Shown here in pieces: positions 8,126 to 17,164 of a stretch of 64,000 nt of DNA (positions within the stretch are counted from its first letter, which is position 1; the number at the start of each line of letters is the position of its first letter). The position numbers and the translations under genes are program-made. The stretch spans positions 124,001-188,000 of the forward strand of contig NZ_JAGSYC010000022.1 of NCBI RefSeq assembly GCF_025685545.1. The letters are read 5' to 3'. The DNA comes from Granulicella paludicola. Lineage in GTDB: Bacteria; Acidobacteriota; Terriglobia; Terriglobales; Acidobacteriaceae. Below the pieces are notes generated by a model, which saw only the letters and a program-made list of their open reading frames with translations, searched no databases and had not been told where the DNA came from.

Positions 8126-9229
8126 CTAGATTCGGGGCTTTGCAGCGGCGTCCAGCGGGATGCTGCCTGATGAGCCATCGGGGATGCCGGCGAGGCGGGT
8201 GGTGGGCAGGGCTGTTGGGTGGTGTTCGCGAACGTAGGACATCATGGCTTCACGGACGAGGCAGCGGAGGTCGAAGCTTTCGCTGGAGTTGCGGGAGCTC
8301 ATGAGGCAGCGGAGTTCCATGGATCTTTCGGTGAGGTTGGTGACCTGCAGGCCGAGCACCTTGCCGTCCCAGAGAGGGGAGGCACGGACGATGCGGTCGA
8401 GTTCGGCGCGGAGTTCTTCGACGGGGATGGTGTAGTCGACGTAGAGGAAGGCCGTGCCGAGGATGTCGGAGCTTTCGCGGGTCCAGTTGGCGAAGCTGTT
8501 TTCGATGAACCAGCTGAGCGGGACGATGAGGCGGCGGAGGTCCCAGATGCGGATGACGACGTAGGCCGAGGTGATCTCTTCGATCTTGCCCCACTCGCCC
8601 TGCACGACGACGACATCGTCGATGCGGATGGGTTCGGTCATGGCGATCTGCAGGCCGGCGAGGAAGTTTTCTGCGGTGGACTTCGCGGCGGCGGCGAGGA
8701 TCAACGAGGCGACGCCTGCGGAGGCGAGCAGACCGCTGCCGTAGTGCCAGATGCGGGGGTCGTTGAAGGTCCAGAGCAGCGCGCCGATGGTGAGGACGAT
8801 GACGAAGGTGACAGCGATGCGGCGGAAGACGGCGAACTGCGTGTGGACACGGCGGGCCTGGAAGTTGTTTTCGGATTTGAGGTCGTATTTGCGGGTGAGG
8901 TAGACCTGCACGACGTACACGATGCCAACGCAGAACCAGCCCAGCGCCGCGACGATGGCGAGCACGAGCCCCTGGCGAATGATGCCTTCGTAGCGATCGG
9001 GAAGATCGGGCACAAAGGGCAGAGCGATGGCGATGCAGGTGAGGAGAAAGATGGCCCGCGCGGGGCGGCCGAGGTAGGTCTGCAGGCCCCAGCCGAGGCC
9101 GGGTTTGTCCTCCTGGCTTTTGCGCAGGAAGCGAAAGATGACGAAGTGAACGAGGTTCGCGAGGACAAGCGCGGCGCAGAACAGGAAGATGGCGAAGAAC
9201 CATCTGTGATGCAACTGCAGGGTATGCAT
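8126..9229 (-). CDS. MscS-family mechanosensitive ion channel
   Basis: An inner-membrane channel protein of 367 residues that probably releases osmolytes on hypo-osmotic shock. It has four to five hydrophobic segments in the first 190 residues (FFAIFLFCAALVLANLVHFVIF, AIFLLTCIAIALPFV, VLAIVAALGWFCVGIVYVV, IAVTFVIVLTIGALLWTF). The pore helix region LLASAGVASLILAAAAKSTAENFLAGLQIAMTEPIRIDDVVVV is classic MscS, followed by the beta domain GEWGKIEEITSAYVVIRIWDLRRLIVPLSWFIENSF. I start at the ATG at 9229, which has GGAG 12 bp upstream; a TTG at 9247 in the same frame is less likely. It is convergent with the esterase gene and divergent from the PL4 lyase gene. Confidence 0.92.
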   Translation of the reverse strand: MHTLQLHHRWFFAIFLFCAALVLANLVHFVIFRFLRKSQEDKPGLGWGLQTYLGRPARAIFLLTCIAIALPFVPDLPDRYEGIIRQGLVLAIVAALGWFCVGIVYVVQVYLTRKYDLKSENNFQARRVHTQFAVFRRIAVTFVIVLTIGALLWTFNDPRIWHYGSGLLASAGVASLILAAAAKSTAENFLAGLQIAMTEPIRIDDVVVVQGEWGKIEEITSAYVVIRIWDLRRLIVPLSWFIENSFANWTRESSDILGTAFLYVDYTIPVEELRAELDRIVRASPLWDGKVLGLQVTNLTERSMELRCLMSSRNSSESFDLRCLVREAMMSYVREHHPTALPTTRLAGIPDGSSGSIPLDAAAKPRI

Positions 9230-9325
9230 ACTTTGATCGATCTCCAAAGAAGGTTGGTTATGCCGACCTGCGGCTTCCCTGTTTTGATGCGATTCAACGA
9301 GCGGCGACGAGCGGAGTTTCCTCTA

Positions 9326-9355
9326 TTGACAGCTTTAGGTCGTATGCCCTATGTT
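9326..9355 (+). promoter_or_regulatory. Sigma-70-like promoter of the PL4 lyase gene
   Basis: TTGACA at 9326-9331 and TATGTT at 9350-9355 are separated by 18 bp. The -35 matches the consensus exactly and the -10 is fair. The start codon is 62 bp downstream, leaving room for the palindromes at 9359-9404 at and just after the likely transcription start. Confidence 0.55.
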
Positions 9356-9358
9356 ATC

Positions 9359-9404
9359 GTTCCGCAACAGAAACTAATTCTGATTCGGAACGAAAATTTG
9401 TTCC
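9359..9404 (+). promoter_or_regulatory. Two overlapping palindromes, probable operator of the PL4 lyase gene
   Basis: The first dyad is GTTCCG (9359-9364), CAGAA (9368-9372), five bases, TTCTG (9378-9382), CGGAAC (9386-9391), with a 3-bp gap on each side, so it is fully symmetric over 33 bp. The second shares its left arm: GGAAC (9387-9391), eight bases, GTTCC (9400-9404). It lies between the promoter and the ribosome site GGAGA at 9406-9410. A repressor that reads GTTCC/GGAAC half-sites, such as an IclR- or GntR-type sugar-acid regulator, would fit, but the family is a guess. Confidence 0.6.
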
Positions 9405-9416
9405 TGGAGATGTGCC

Positions 9417-12224
9417 ATGCTGCGTTCTTTGGCGATGAAATCCTGCGTTTTCACCTTCGGGCTGGCCTCGGCGCTGGCCCTCACAGCGACGGGCTGCGGC
9501 TCGGGCAACAGTTCACAACGCGCCCTGCTGATCAGCGGCGCGCTTGGCTTTACAGCACTGACTACAACGCCAAGCGCGACCCAGACGACCCAGATTGAGA
9601 ACATTGGAACGCAGACGGTGCATGTCTCTTCGGTGTCGATTACGGGCACGAATGCGGCGGACTTTACGCAGACGAGCAGCTGCGGCGATATTGCTCCGGG
9701 AGCTGCATGCAATGTCTCGGTGACGTTTGCTTCGAGCACTGCGGGGAGCTTTCTGGCGTACCTGAACGTGGCGAGCAATGCGGGTGGTGGCGGGTCGCTG
9801 CAGGTGGCACTGACGGGGACGGCCACGGTGCCGGTTCCGGGCGCGACGCTCTCGACGACGACGCTGAATGTGGGCTCGGTGACGGCGGGGACCTCGACGA
9901 CGGCGATGGTCACGCTAACCGATAGCGGCACGGCCCCGCTGACGGTGGGTACGATTTCGCTCTCGGGTACGGGCGCGAACCTGTTTGCGGATACGACGAC
10001 CTGCGGAGCGACGGTGGCGGTGAACGCGTCGTGCACGTTCAACGTGAGCTTTACGCCGCAGGTACCGGGCGCGTATGCAGCGACGCTGAATGTGCCGAAC
10101 AATGCGACGGGCGCGCAGAGTGTGTCGCTGGCGGGCACGGCGACGGCGGCGGGGATCACGATCGATACGACGGTGGCCGGGGACTGGAAGATCTCGAACG
10201 GCATCCTGAACATCGACTTCGATTCGACGCGCAGCAACATCTGGAGCATGGTGATGGCGGGAACGACGGACCAGCTGGTGGATACGACAGTGACGAACAG
10301 CAGCGGGCACCCCTCGGGCTTCTACATGGACAACTCGGGATTTGGAACGGTGACGGGAGTTCCGGGGTACACGAATGTGCCTGCGACGGCAACGACGCCT
10401 GCGTATCTCGACTGGTGGGTGACGTATCCGTCGAGCGCGGCGAATGCGTATACGTATAGCGAGCACTGGATCGTGACGGCGAGCGATCCGGGGCTGCATG
10501 TTTACTTTGTGGCGAACCATGCGACGACGGACATTGCGGGGAGCATCGGGCAGGTGCAGTGGGTGTTCCGCGATTCGTTGAGCGCGTTTCCGAATACATA
10601 CTCGGTGGATGCTTCAGTGAACAATCCTGGCGTGACGACGGTGCCGCTGCCGACGGCGGCGCAGGACTTTTCGACCGATCCGGGGCGTGCCGTGCAGGAT
10701 GCGACGGTTGATCTGCATGGGTTTGCGCTGCCTGCCGGATTTACACGCGAGTTTTATACGAAGTACGACCACGACGGCTATGAGTATCTGCACAAGGCGC
10801 ATGGTCTGTACGGATCGCAGTACGGGATATGGACGGTGTTTCCGAGCCACGAATCGATGGTGGGCGGGCCGACGAAGCAGGACCTGTATTTCACCGGGAA
10901 CCTCGACATGATTGAGGCGTACTCCAACCATCTGGACAATCCGCTGACGCTGACGACTGCTTCGGGCACGGCGAGCTCCCGTCTGTTCGGGCCGTTCTAT
11001 GTGCGGTTCAACAAGCTGGGGACGGCGTTCACCACGACGGGCAACACGCTGGCGACACCGGATGATCTGTATGCCGATGCCCTGACGGCGGGCAACAGCT
11101 TTGGAACGTTTTACAACAACGAGGCGCAGTTGCTGACGGCAGGGTATGTGCCGACGACGAACCGCGGCTCGCTCAGCGTGTCGGTAAATGGGATCAGCGG
11201 GCTGGGTTCGACGGCGACGAAGGCTGCCTGGGCGGTGCTGAGCGATCCGGGCAAGAACTTTCAGTTCTCGAGCGCGGGAGCGCAGTACTGGGCGGATGTG
11301 ACGACGACGGGAACGGCGACGTTCAACAATGTGATTCCGGGAACGTATCGGCTGTCGGTGTTTGTGCTGGGGCAGTTTGGCGAGTACCGGAAGGACGGCA
11401 TTGTGGTGAATGCGGGAGGGACGACGAATGTGCCAGCGGTGACGTTTGTGCCGGAGAACTTCGGGACGACGGTGTGGACGATCGGCACGCCGGACCGCTC
11501 GTCGCATGAGTTTCTGCACGGGCACGATGCGAAGGGATTCGACGACAAGGAGTACTGGGGCACGTGGAACTACTGGTCGGATTTTGCGGCGAACAAGGGA
11601 TCGGTGGTCTATAACGCGACCTCCGGTCCGGCGGGTGCGGCGACGAATGATCCGAACCAGTGGAACTACAACCACTGGGGCACGTTCGATCCGGGTCTGT
11701 ATGACGCAGCGAACGACACCACCGACAACTACACGCACACGATTCCGACGTACGTAGCTTCGTTGAGCACAGCTGCGGGGACGAATGGTGTGACGACTCG
11801 CACGCCGACATGGACCGTGCATTTTGCAACGCCGCAAAATGTGACGAACTACACGTATGCGGTGCTATCGGTGGCGCTGGCCTGCGACTACGGGTCGTAT
11901 GTGACGACGCTCAACACGACGTCGCGGACCTGGGGGTATCGGACGGGTGTAGCTTCGGACTGCTCGATTCGGAGCGGGCTTTCGGGGTACTACCAGTGGA
12001 TTGCGCTGCAGTTTCCGATCAGTGCGCTGAACCCGGCGGGGCAGGATAACGTGCTGACGCTGGGCGTGAGCCAGACGTATGGCGCGATGGACGACGCTCT
12101 TCGATTTGAACTCACCAACAATCCGGCTACGCCTTCCACAACGGGATGGAGCGACTACGAGTTCGTTCCCACGTCGAGTACGTCGGGGAACATTCCGGCG
12201 AACGATTCTGTGGCGAATCCATAG
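9417..12224 (+). CDS. Rhamnogalacturonan lyase (PL4-like) lipoprotein with two choice-of-anchor-D domains
   Basis: PL4 enzymes cleave rhamnogalacturonan I by beta-elimination. This 935-residue protein starts with a lipoprotein signal (LASALALTATGCGSG, Cys near residue 27). Two choice-of-anchor-D/ASPM-SPD2-Hydin-like domains follow (to about residue 240) with the typical ITGTNAADFTQTSSCG and SFTPQVPGAYAATL patterns. The catalytic-like domain runs from about 245 (WKISNGILNIDFDSTRSNIWSM) and includes FYTKYDHDGYEYLHKAHG, GIWTVFPSHESMVGGP and DLYFTGNLDMIEAYSNH. An FnIII/CBM-like part has GTYRLSVFVLGQFGEYRKDG, then the PL4 C-terminal signature VWTIGTPDRSSHEFLHG. The Lys in FYTKYD is a candidate catalytic Lys. 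ATG 9417 has GGAGA 6 bp upstream. The domain fusion is unusual. It is a single gene with its own promoter and operator-like dyads. Confidence 0.85.
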   Translation: MLRSLAMKSCVFTFGLASALALTATGCGSGNSSQRALLISGALGFTALTTTPSATQTTQIENIGTQTVHVSSVSITGTNAADFTQTSSCGDIAPGAACNVSVTFASSTAGSFLAYLNVASNAGGGGSLQVALTGTATVPVPGATLSTTTLNVGSVTAGTSTTAMVTLTDSGTAPLTVGTISLSGTGANLFADTTTCGATVAVNASCTFNVSFTPQVPGAYAATLNVPNNATGAQSVSLAGTATAAGITIDTTVAGDWKISNGILNIDFDSTRSNIWSMVMAGTTDQLVDTTVTNSSGHPSGFYMDNSGFGTVTGVPGYTNVPATATTPAYLDWWVTYPSSAANAYTYSEHWIVTASDPGLHVYFVANHATTDIAGSIGQVQWVFRDSLSAFPNTYSVDASVNNPGVTTVPLPTAAQDFSTDPGRAVQDATVDLHGFALPAGFTREFYTKYDHDGYEYLHKAHGLYGSQYGIWTVFPSHESMVGGPTKQDLYFTGNLDMIEAYSNHLDNPLTLTTASGTASSRLFGPFYVRFNKLGTAFTTTGNTLATPDDLYADALTAGNSFGTFYNNEAQLLTAGYVPTTNRGSLSVSVNGISGLGSTATKAAWAVLSDPGKNFQFSSAGAQYWADVTTTGTATFNNVIPGTYRLSVFVLGQFGEYRKDGIVVNAGGTTNVPAVTFVPENFGTTVWTIGTPDRSSHEFLHGHDAKGFDDKEYWGTWNYWSDFAANKGSVVYNATSGPAGAATNDPNQWNYNHWGTFDPGLYDAANDTTDNYTHTIPTYVASLSTAAGTNGVTTRTPTWTVHFATPQNVTNYTYAVLSVALACDYGSYVTTLNTTSRTWGYRTGVASDCSIRSGLSGYYQWIALQFPISALNPAGQDNVLTLGVSQTYGAMDDALRFELTNNPATPSTTGWSDYEFVPTSSTSGNIPANDSVANP

Positions 12225-12230
12225 GACTTA

Positions 12231-12265
12231 GCCGCCAGCTGTTGCATTTTGCGGGGGCTGGCGGC
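12231..12265 (+). terminator. Hairpin after the PL4 lyase gene
   Basis: GCCGCCAGC (12231-12239) pairs with GCTGGCGGC (12257-12265) around a 17-nt loop, starting 6 bp after the stop codon. There is no T-run, so an intrinsic terminator is only probable. Confidence 0.5.
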
Positions 12266-12323
12266 GGTTCTGCTGCGCATTAGGAGGAGCGAGGGGTTGC
12301 GACCTTCGCGGCTGACGAACATC

Positions 12324-12329
12324 TATACT
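12324..12329 (+). promoter_or_regulatory. -10-like element immediately before the MoxR gene; possible leaderless transcript
   Basis: TATACT ends 7 bp before the ATG at 12337, and no Shine-Dalgarno-like sequence lies between. A transcript starting at this spacing would begin at or next to the start codon. No convincing -35 is seen at 16-18 bp. Confidence 0.35.
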
Positions 12330-12336
12330 CAGATAT

Positions 12337-13914
12337 ATGTCGGAAACCACCCTACCGCGCACACTCGGCCAGCTTCGCTCTTCTGAGTTCACCCCTGAAC
12401 GCGTCAGCCGCAGCGTGAAGGACGAGATTCGTGACAACCTGATCGTGCGGCTGCGGGAGATTGCTCCCGGTGGTAAGCGCGAGGGCGAGTCGCTCTTTCC
12501 GGGCATCGTGGGCTATGACGATACCGTGGTGCCGCAGGTGGTGAACGCGCTGCTGTCGCGGCACAACTTCATCCTGCTGGGACTGCGTGGACAGGCGAAG
12601 AGCCGTATTCTGCGCGCGCTGACCACGCTGCTCGATACGCATTGCCCGTATGTGGCGGGATCGGAGTTGCGGGACAATCCGTATGCTCCGCTCAGCAGGT
12701 TCAGCAAGGATTTGATTGCCTCCTTGGGCGATGACACGCCGATTGCGTGGATGACGCCGGTGGAGCGCTATGTGGAGAAGCTCGCGACGCCCGATGTAAC
12801 GGTGGCTGATTTGATTGGTGACGTCGATCCGATCAAGGCGGCACGCAGTGGACATGAGCTCGGCAGCGAGTTGACGATGCACTATGGCCTGCTGCCGCGA
12901 GCGAACCGTGGCATCTTCGCTATCAACGAGGTGCCTGATCTCGCGGGCAAGATCCAGGTGGCGCTGTTCAACATCATGCAGGAAGGCGACGTTCAGATTA
13001 AGGGCTACCCTGTGCGGCTCGAGCTGGATGTCGCGATCGTATTCAGCGCGAACCCTGAGGACTACACGGCGCGCGGCAAAATCGTGACCCCGCTGAAGGA
13101 CCGCATCGGTTCGGAGATTCGCACTCACTATCCGGAGAGCGTGGATGAGGCGATCAGCATTACGGAGCAGGAGGCCTGGACGGCTCGCACGTATGCACCG
13201 GGCGATACGGCGATCCAGAATATCGTGATTCCGCATTACATTCGCCAGATTGTGGAGCAGATCGCATTCATCGCACGTGAGGACAAGAAGGTCGACAAGC
13301 GGTCGGGTGTGTCGCAGCGCCTGCCGATCTCGACGATGGAGCTGGTGCTTTCGAATGCCGAGCGCCGCGCGTTGATGCATGGCGAATCGCTGGTGGTGCC
13401 GCGCGTGGGCGATCTTTTCGCTGCGCTGCCGGGCATCAGCGGCAAGATCGAGCTGGAGTACGAAGGCGAGATGAAGGGCGCGGATGTAGTGATCCGCGAG
13501 ATCATTCGCCAGTCCGTCGCGGCGATCTATGACACGTACTTTGCGGACACAAACACGCAGCAGATCGAGCAGTGGTTCAACCTAGGCGGTGCGGTGGAGT
13601 TGAACGACAAGCAGCCTTCGCAGACGGTGTTTACCGAGATGAAGGGTATCCAGGGGCTGATGGAGAAGCTGTCGCCGCTGAAGGTGAACTCGCGCACGCC
13701 GGTCGAGGTGGCTGTGTCGGCTGCGGAGTTTCTGCTGGAAGGCATGACGGCGCATAAGAAGATCTCGCGCTCGGAGGCCCGCACGTTCACGGCTGGCGAG
13801 AAGCGGCGTCGGAATGAAGATGCTGCGGAGATGGCAAGCCGGATGCGGGATAAGCTGCAGGAGCGGGATACGGATGATCTGCCACGGAATCGGACTCGGC
13901 GGGGATTCAATTAA
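12337..13914 (+). CDS. MoxR/ChlI-like AAA+ ATPase
   Basis: A 525-residue cytoplasmic AAA+ protein of the MoxR/magnesium-chelatase-I type, which usually acts as a chaperone with a VWA-domain partner. Walker A is GLRGQAKS at residues 82-89 (HNFILLGLRGQAKSRILRAL). The Walker B region reads RGIFAINEVPDL, with Asn-Glu in place of the usual Asp-Glu. The ChlI-type insert KIQVALFNIMQEGDVQIKGYPVRL and sensor 1 IVFSANPEDYTARGKIVTPLKDRIGSEIRTHYP follow. The C-terminal part is a helical lid ending in a basic tail (RNRTRRGFN). The VWA gene at 15876 on the same strand is the likely partner. There is no clear ribosome site before the ATG. Substrate is unknown. Confidence 0.9.
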   Translation: MSETTLPRTLGQLRSSEFTPERVSRSVKDEIRDNLIVRLREIAPGGKREGESLFPGIVGYDDTVVPQVVNALLSRHNFILLGLRGQAKSRILRALTTLLDTHCPYVAGSELRDNPYAPLSRFSKDLIASLGDDTPIAWMTPVERYVEKLATPDVTVADLIGDVDPIKAARSGHELGSELTMHYGLLPRANRGIFAINEVPDLAGKIQVALFNIMQEGDVQIKGYPVRLELDVAIVFSANPEDYTARGKIVTPLKDRIGSEIRTHYPESVDEAISITEQEAWTARTYAPGDTAIQNIVIPHYIRQIVEQIAFIAREDKKVDKRSGVSQRLPISTMELVLSNAERRALMHGESLVVPRVGDLFAALPGISGKIELEYEGEMKGADVVIREIIRQSVAAIYDTYFADTNTQQIEQWFNLGGAVELNDKQPSQTVFTEMKGIQGLMEKLSPLKVNSRTPVEVAVSAAEFLLEGMTAHKKISRSEARTFTAGEKRRRNEDAAEMASRMRDKLQERDTDDLPRNRTRRGFN

Positions 13915-13932
13915 GCCTTACAATCTCATTTC

Positions 13933-14157
13933 ATGTGGGATGAGAACGACTCTTTCGGGCGGTGGTTTCAAGGAGTTCTGGCATTGATCCTTGTGCCGAT
14001 TGGGCTGGCTGCCGAGTACTACGACTGGACACGGCTGTCTGGGAGCTCTTACCGATACGGTATTGGCGGAATTTTTGGCGGCGCACTTTATCTGGGCTAT
14101 CGCTGTGCTCGCTACGCTATTACGGGGCGAGGCAACATCAATCGCGATAACTACTAA
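13933..14157 (+). CDS. Small membrane protein of unknown function
   Basis: A 74-residue protein with two hydrophobic stretches, [20 protein letters not shown] and [22 protein letters not shown], joined by a short polar loop. It is probably an inner-membrane hairpin. I recognise no family. It lies 18 bp after the MoxR gene and ends 2 bp before the glycosylase gene on the same strand, so it is probably translated from the same mRNA. Codon use does not look foreign. Confidence 0.68.
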   Translation: MWDENDSFGRWFQGVLALILVPIGLAAEYYDWTRLSGSSYRYGIGGIFGGALYLGYRCARYAITGRGNINRDNY

Positions 14158-14159
14158 CT

Positions 14160-15074
14160 ATGCCCGAGCTGCCCGACATTACGGCATATCTCACAGCGCT
14201 TGAGCCGCGCGTTGTGGGGCGGGTGTTGGAAGGGCTTCGGATTACTTCGCCGCTGCTGTTGCGGACCGCTGTGCCTCGGATTGATACGGTAGAAGGCAAG
14301 ACAGTGCTGTCGCTGCGAAGGATTGGCAAGAGGATCGTGTTTGTTTTCGACGATGAGCTGTTTCTGGTGCTGCACCTGATGATTGCGGGGCGGCTGCACT
14401 GGCGGGAGCTGGATGCCAAGAAGGGGCGGCCTTCGCTGGGTGGGCGGAGCAATCTAGCTGCGTTCGATTTTCCAAATGGCACGCTTACGCTGACCGAGGC
14501 CGGAACGAAGCGGCGGGCATCCCTGCACCTGGTGCAGGGTGAGGCGGCGCTGGCGGAGCTTGATCCGGGTGGGCTCGATGTTCTTTCGCTGAGCGAAGAG
14601 GCGTTTGTGCAGACGCTTTCGGCGGATAACCGGACGCTGAAGCGTGCGCTGACCGATCCTCGGGTGCTGTCGGGGATTGGCAATGCGTACTCCGATGAGA
14701 TTCTGTGGGCGGCGCGACTCTCGCCGCTGGCGCAGACACGTAAGCTGAAGGCGGAGGAGTCTGCGCGGCTGTATGCGGCGACGCGGGACACACTGCGGCT
14801 GTGGATCGATCGGTTCGACGCAGAGGCAGCGCAGGCGTTTCCGGAGAAGGTGACCGCGTTTCGGCCAGAGATGGCGACGCATGGGCGATTCAACCTGCCG
14901 TGTCCGCGGTGCGGGACGCCGATCCAGCGGATTCGGTATGCGGACAATGAGACGAACTACTGCCCTACGTGCCAGACGGGCGGCAAGGTGCTGGCGGACC
15001 GCAGCCTGTCACGACTGCTGGGGGCGGACTGGCCGCGGACGCTGGATGAACTCGAGGCGCTGAAGCGGAAATAG
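14160..15074 (+). CDS. Fpg/Nei-family DNA glycosylase
   Basis: Base-excision-repair glycosylase/AP lyase of 304 residues. After Met removal the N-terminus is [10 protein letters not shown]: the Pro nucleophile and the catalytic Glu are present, and PELPD replaces the PELPE of classical MutM. The core Lys is in [10 protein letters not shown]. The helix-two-turn-helix is [22 protein letters not shown]. The C-terminal zinc finger [25 protein letters not shown] has all four cysteines, but the finger Arg that contacts phosphate in MutM appears to be Asn (DNETNYCP). It therefore belongs to a side branch of the family and its lesion preference is open. The start codon is 2 bp after the small membrane protein's stop. 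Confidence 0.9.
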   Translation: MPELPDITAYLTALEPRVVGRVLEGLRITSPLLLRTAVPRIDTVEGKTVLSLRRIGKRIVFVFDDELFLVLHLMIAGRLHWRELDAKKGRPSLGGRSNLAAFDFPNGTLTLTEAGTKRRASLHLVQGEAALAELDPGGLDVLSLSEEAFVQTLSADNRTLKRALTDPRVLSGIGNAYSDEILWAARLSPLAQTRKLKAEESARLYAATRDTLRLWIDRFDAEAAQAFPEKVTAFRPEMATHGRFNLPCPRCGTPIQRIRYADNETNYCPTCQTGGKVLADRSLSRLLGADWPRTLDELEALKRK

Positions 15075-15133
15075 CAATATCAATTCTGCTTATATGAATT
15101 GCGTATCACATCAGCGAGTCTTATGGTCTAACT

Positions 15134-15808
15134 ATGAGACCGAACAATACGCAAGCCGTCTTCGATGCCACTGCTGCCACCTATGACCGCGACCGGATGA
15201 AGCTGATTCCGGGGCATGAGGGGTTCTATGCTGCGGCACTGGAGCTGATTCCTGCGGATGCAAAGACGATTGTCGACCTGGGTGCGGGGAGTGGGTTGTT
15301 TTCTGCAATGCTGCATGCGGCGTTTCCTGCGGCGGGGCTGTATCTGATCGATTTCTCAGAGGCGATGCTGGAGCTGGCGAAGAAGCGGCTGGGCGATGCG
15401 CCCAATCTTCACTATGTGCTGGCGGACTACTCAACCGTGGCGCTGCCAGAGGCTTGCGATGCGGTGGTCTCGGCGCTGTCGATTCATCATCTTGAAGATG
15501 AAGGCAAGCGGGCGATCCTGGGGAACATCTACTCTGCTCTGCGGCCGGGTGGGGTGTTTGTGAACGCCGATCACATTGCGGGGCCGACGGCAGAGCTGGA
15601 GGTGACGTATCAGCAGCGGTGGCTGGCTGAGATTCGGCGGCTGGGAGCGACGGAGCAGCAGATTACGGACTCGCTGTATCGGCAGCAGGAGGACCGCCGG
15701 ACGCCGGCGGAGCTGCAGCTGGCATGGCTGCGGGAGGCTGGGTTTGCGGATGTGGATTGCTGGTTCAAATATTCGAGCTTCGCGGTGATGACAGGCACAC
15801 GGGCATGA
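15134..15808 (+). CDS. Class I SAM-dependent methyltransferase
   Basis: A 224-residue cytoplasmic methyltransferase of unknown substrate. Motif I is TIVDLGAGSGLFSAML, followed by the acidic strand end LIDFSEAMLELAKKRL, motif II/III LADYSTVALPEACDAVVSALSIHHLED, and IYSALRPGGVFVNADHI. This is a Rossmann-fold, ubiquinone/trans-aconitate-methylase-like layout. The C-terminal part (LGATEQQITDSLYRQQEDRRTPAELQLAWLREAGF) is common in small-molecule methyltransferases. It starts at the ATG at 15134, 59 bp after the glycosylase gene; the gap contains CAATTC (15081-15086) and GAATTG (15096-15101) as a weak dyad. Confidence 0.9.
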   Translation: MRPNNTQAVFDATAATYDRDRMKLIPGHEGFYAAALELIPADAKTIVDLGAGSGLFSAMLHAAFPAAGLYLIDFSEAMLELAKKRLGDAPNLHYVLADYSTVALPEACDAVVSALSIHHLEDEGKRAILGNIYSALRPGGVFVNADHIAGPTAELEVTYQQRWLAEIRRLGATEQQITDSLYRQQEDRRTPAELQLAWLREAGFADVDCWFKYSSFAVMTGTRA

Positions 15809-15875
15809 CATCGTGGCCGTCTACGCATCCAAGCGAGCCTCCGACCATCTAAGCTAGTAGGTGACGGAGACCTGC

Positions 15876-17099
15876 ATGAAACTGACCCGCTACACGAAGT
15901 TCACCGGCGATCTTTCCTCGAGTATTGACCTCGAGGACCTGATGCAGGCGCTGTCTGATTTCCTGCTGGATTCCGGGTTCGACGATCCGTACTCGCCGTT
16001 CCAGGCGAATGATGACTCGATGGAGGGCCTGCGGGAGTCGATACGGCAGGCGCTGGAGTCGGGCGAACTGCTGGATGAGGATGCGCAGGAGCATTTCGAC
16101 AAGCTGGAAGAGCCGCAGGTGGAAGAGTTGATCGACAAGATCATCCAGCGGATGAAGGACGAGGCGTACCTGAACGCAGAAGAGCCTAGCGCAGGCCAAG
16201 GCGAGCAGGGTGACGGCGAAGGTGAGGCCCGGTTCGAGGTGACGGACAAGGGCATGGACTTTTTGGGTTTCAAGGCGCTGCGTGAGTTGCTGGGGCCTTT
16301 GGGCAAGTCTTCACTGGGTCGGCATGACACGCTGCATGAAGCAGCGGGCGTGGAGACGAATGGCAGCTCGAAGCTGTATGAGTTTGGGGACTCGCTGAAT
16401 CTCGACATTACGGCGACGCTGAACAGCGTGTTTGCGCGTGAGGGCGGGCCGAACAGCTCGGGCACGATCAACCTGGAGTATAGCGATCTACATGTGCAGC
16501 AGGCGGACTATCAGTCGTCGTGCGCGACGGTGGTGCTGCTGGACTGTTCGCACTCGATGATTCTGTATGGCGAGGACCGGTTTACACCTGCGAAGCGCGT
16601 GGCGATGGCGTTGTCACACCTGATTCGCACGCAGTATCCGGGGGATTCGCTGTCGCTGGTGCTGTTTCATGATTCGGCGGAGGAGATTCCGATCTCGCAG
16701 CTGCCGCGCGTGAAAGTGGGCCCGCACTATACGAATACGCGCGAAGGTCTGCGTGTGGCGCAGAGGATTTTGAAGTCGAGCGGCAAGGACATGAAGCAGA
16801 TCGTGATGATTACCGACGGAAAGCCTTCGGCGCTGACGATGGAGGACGGTCGCATTTATAAGAATGCGTTCGGGCTCGATCCGATCGTGATTGCAGAGAC
16901 GTTGGAAGAGGTAGGTCGCTGCAAGCGGTCGGGCATCATGATCAACACGTTCATGCTGGCGCAGGATTTCCAGCTGGTGCAATTTGTGCAGAAGATGTCT
17001 GCGATGTGCCGAGGCAAGGCGTATTTCACCACGCCTGAGACGCTTGGGAATTATCTGCTGATGGACTTCATGTCGCGGCGCAGCAAGCACATCAACTGA
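15876..17099 (+). CDS. VWA-domain protein, likely partner of the MoxR-like ATPase
   Basis: A 407-residue cytoplasmic protein. The N-terminal 200 residues are acidic and helical ([25 protein letters not shown] and a Glu-rich linker). The C-terminal half is a von Willebrand A domain with an intact [28 protein letters not shown] gives DxSxS, then [20 protein letters not shown], and [16 protein letters not shown] gives the TDG motif. I start at ATG 15876 because GGAGA lies 6 bp ahead; a GTG at 15861 in frame has no such site. MoxR-VWA pairs typically assemble or insert metal into protein complexes. Here the two genes are separated by repair and methyltransferase genes rather than adjacent. Confidence 0.88.
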   Translation: MKLTRYTKFTGDLSSSIDLEDLMQALSDFLLDSGFDDPYSPFQANDDSMEGLRESIRQALESGELLDEDAQEHFDKLEEPQVEELIDKIIQRMKDEAYLNAEEPSAGQGEQGDGEGEARFEVTDKGMDFLGFKALRELLGPLGKSSLGRHDTLHEAAGVETNGSSKLYEFGDSLNLDITATLNSVFAREGGPNSSGTINLEYSDLHVQQADYQSSCATVVLLDCSHSMILYGEDRFTPAKRVAMALSHLIRTQYPGDSLSLVLFHDSAEEIPISQLPRVKVGPHYTNTREGLRVAQRILKSSGKDMKQIVMITDGKPSALTMEDGRIYKNAFGLDPIVIAETLEEVGRCKRSGIMINTFMLAQDFQLVQFVQKMSAMCRGKAYFTTPETLGNYLLMDFMSRRSKHIN

Positions 17100-17112
17100 A
17101 GCCAACAAAGAC

Positions 17113-17148
17113 ACAACGCCCTCCTTCGAATAACAAGGAGGGCGTTGT
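17113..17148. terminator. Bidirectional hairpin between convergent genes
   Basis: ACAACGCCCTCCTT (17113-17126) and AAGGAGGGCGTTGT (17135-17148) form a perfect 14-bp stem with an 8-nt loop. It lies 14 bp after the VWA stop and 17 bp before the stop of the convergent gene, so it can serve both. Confidence 0.85.
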
Positions 17149-17164
17149 TCCACGAGACTGCAAC

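Noticed and set aside
8219-9598. 459-codon plus-strand frame
   Set aside because: Antisense shadow of the MscS gene (Asp/Glu/Gly/Ala-rich) that also overlaps the PL4 promoter and start.
10614-11837. 407-codon minus-strand frame
   Set aside because: Antisense shadow of the PL4 lyase, with extreme Arg content and no motif.
12352-13380. 342-codon minus-strand frame
   Set aside because: Antisense shadow of the MoxR-like gene; the true frame has intact AAA+ motifs.
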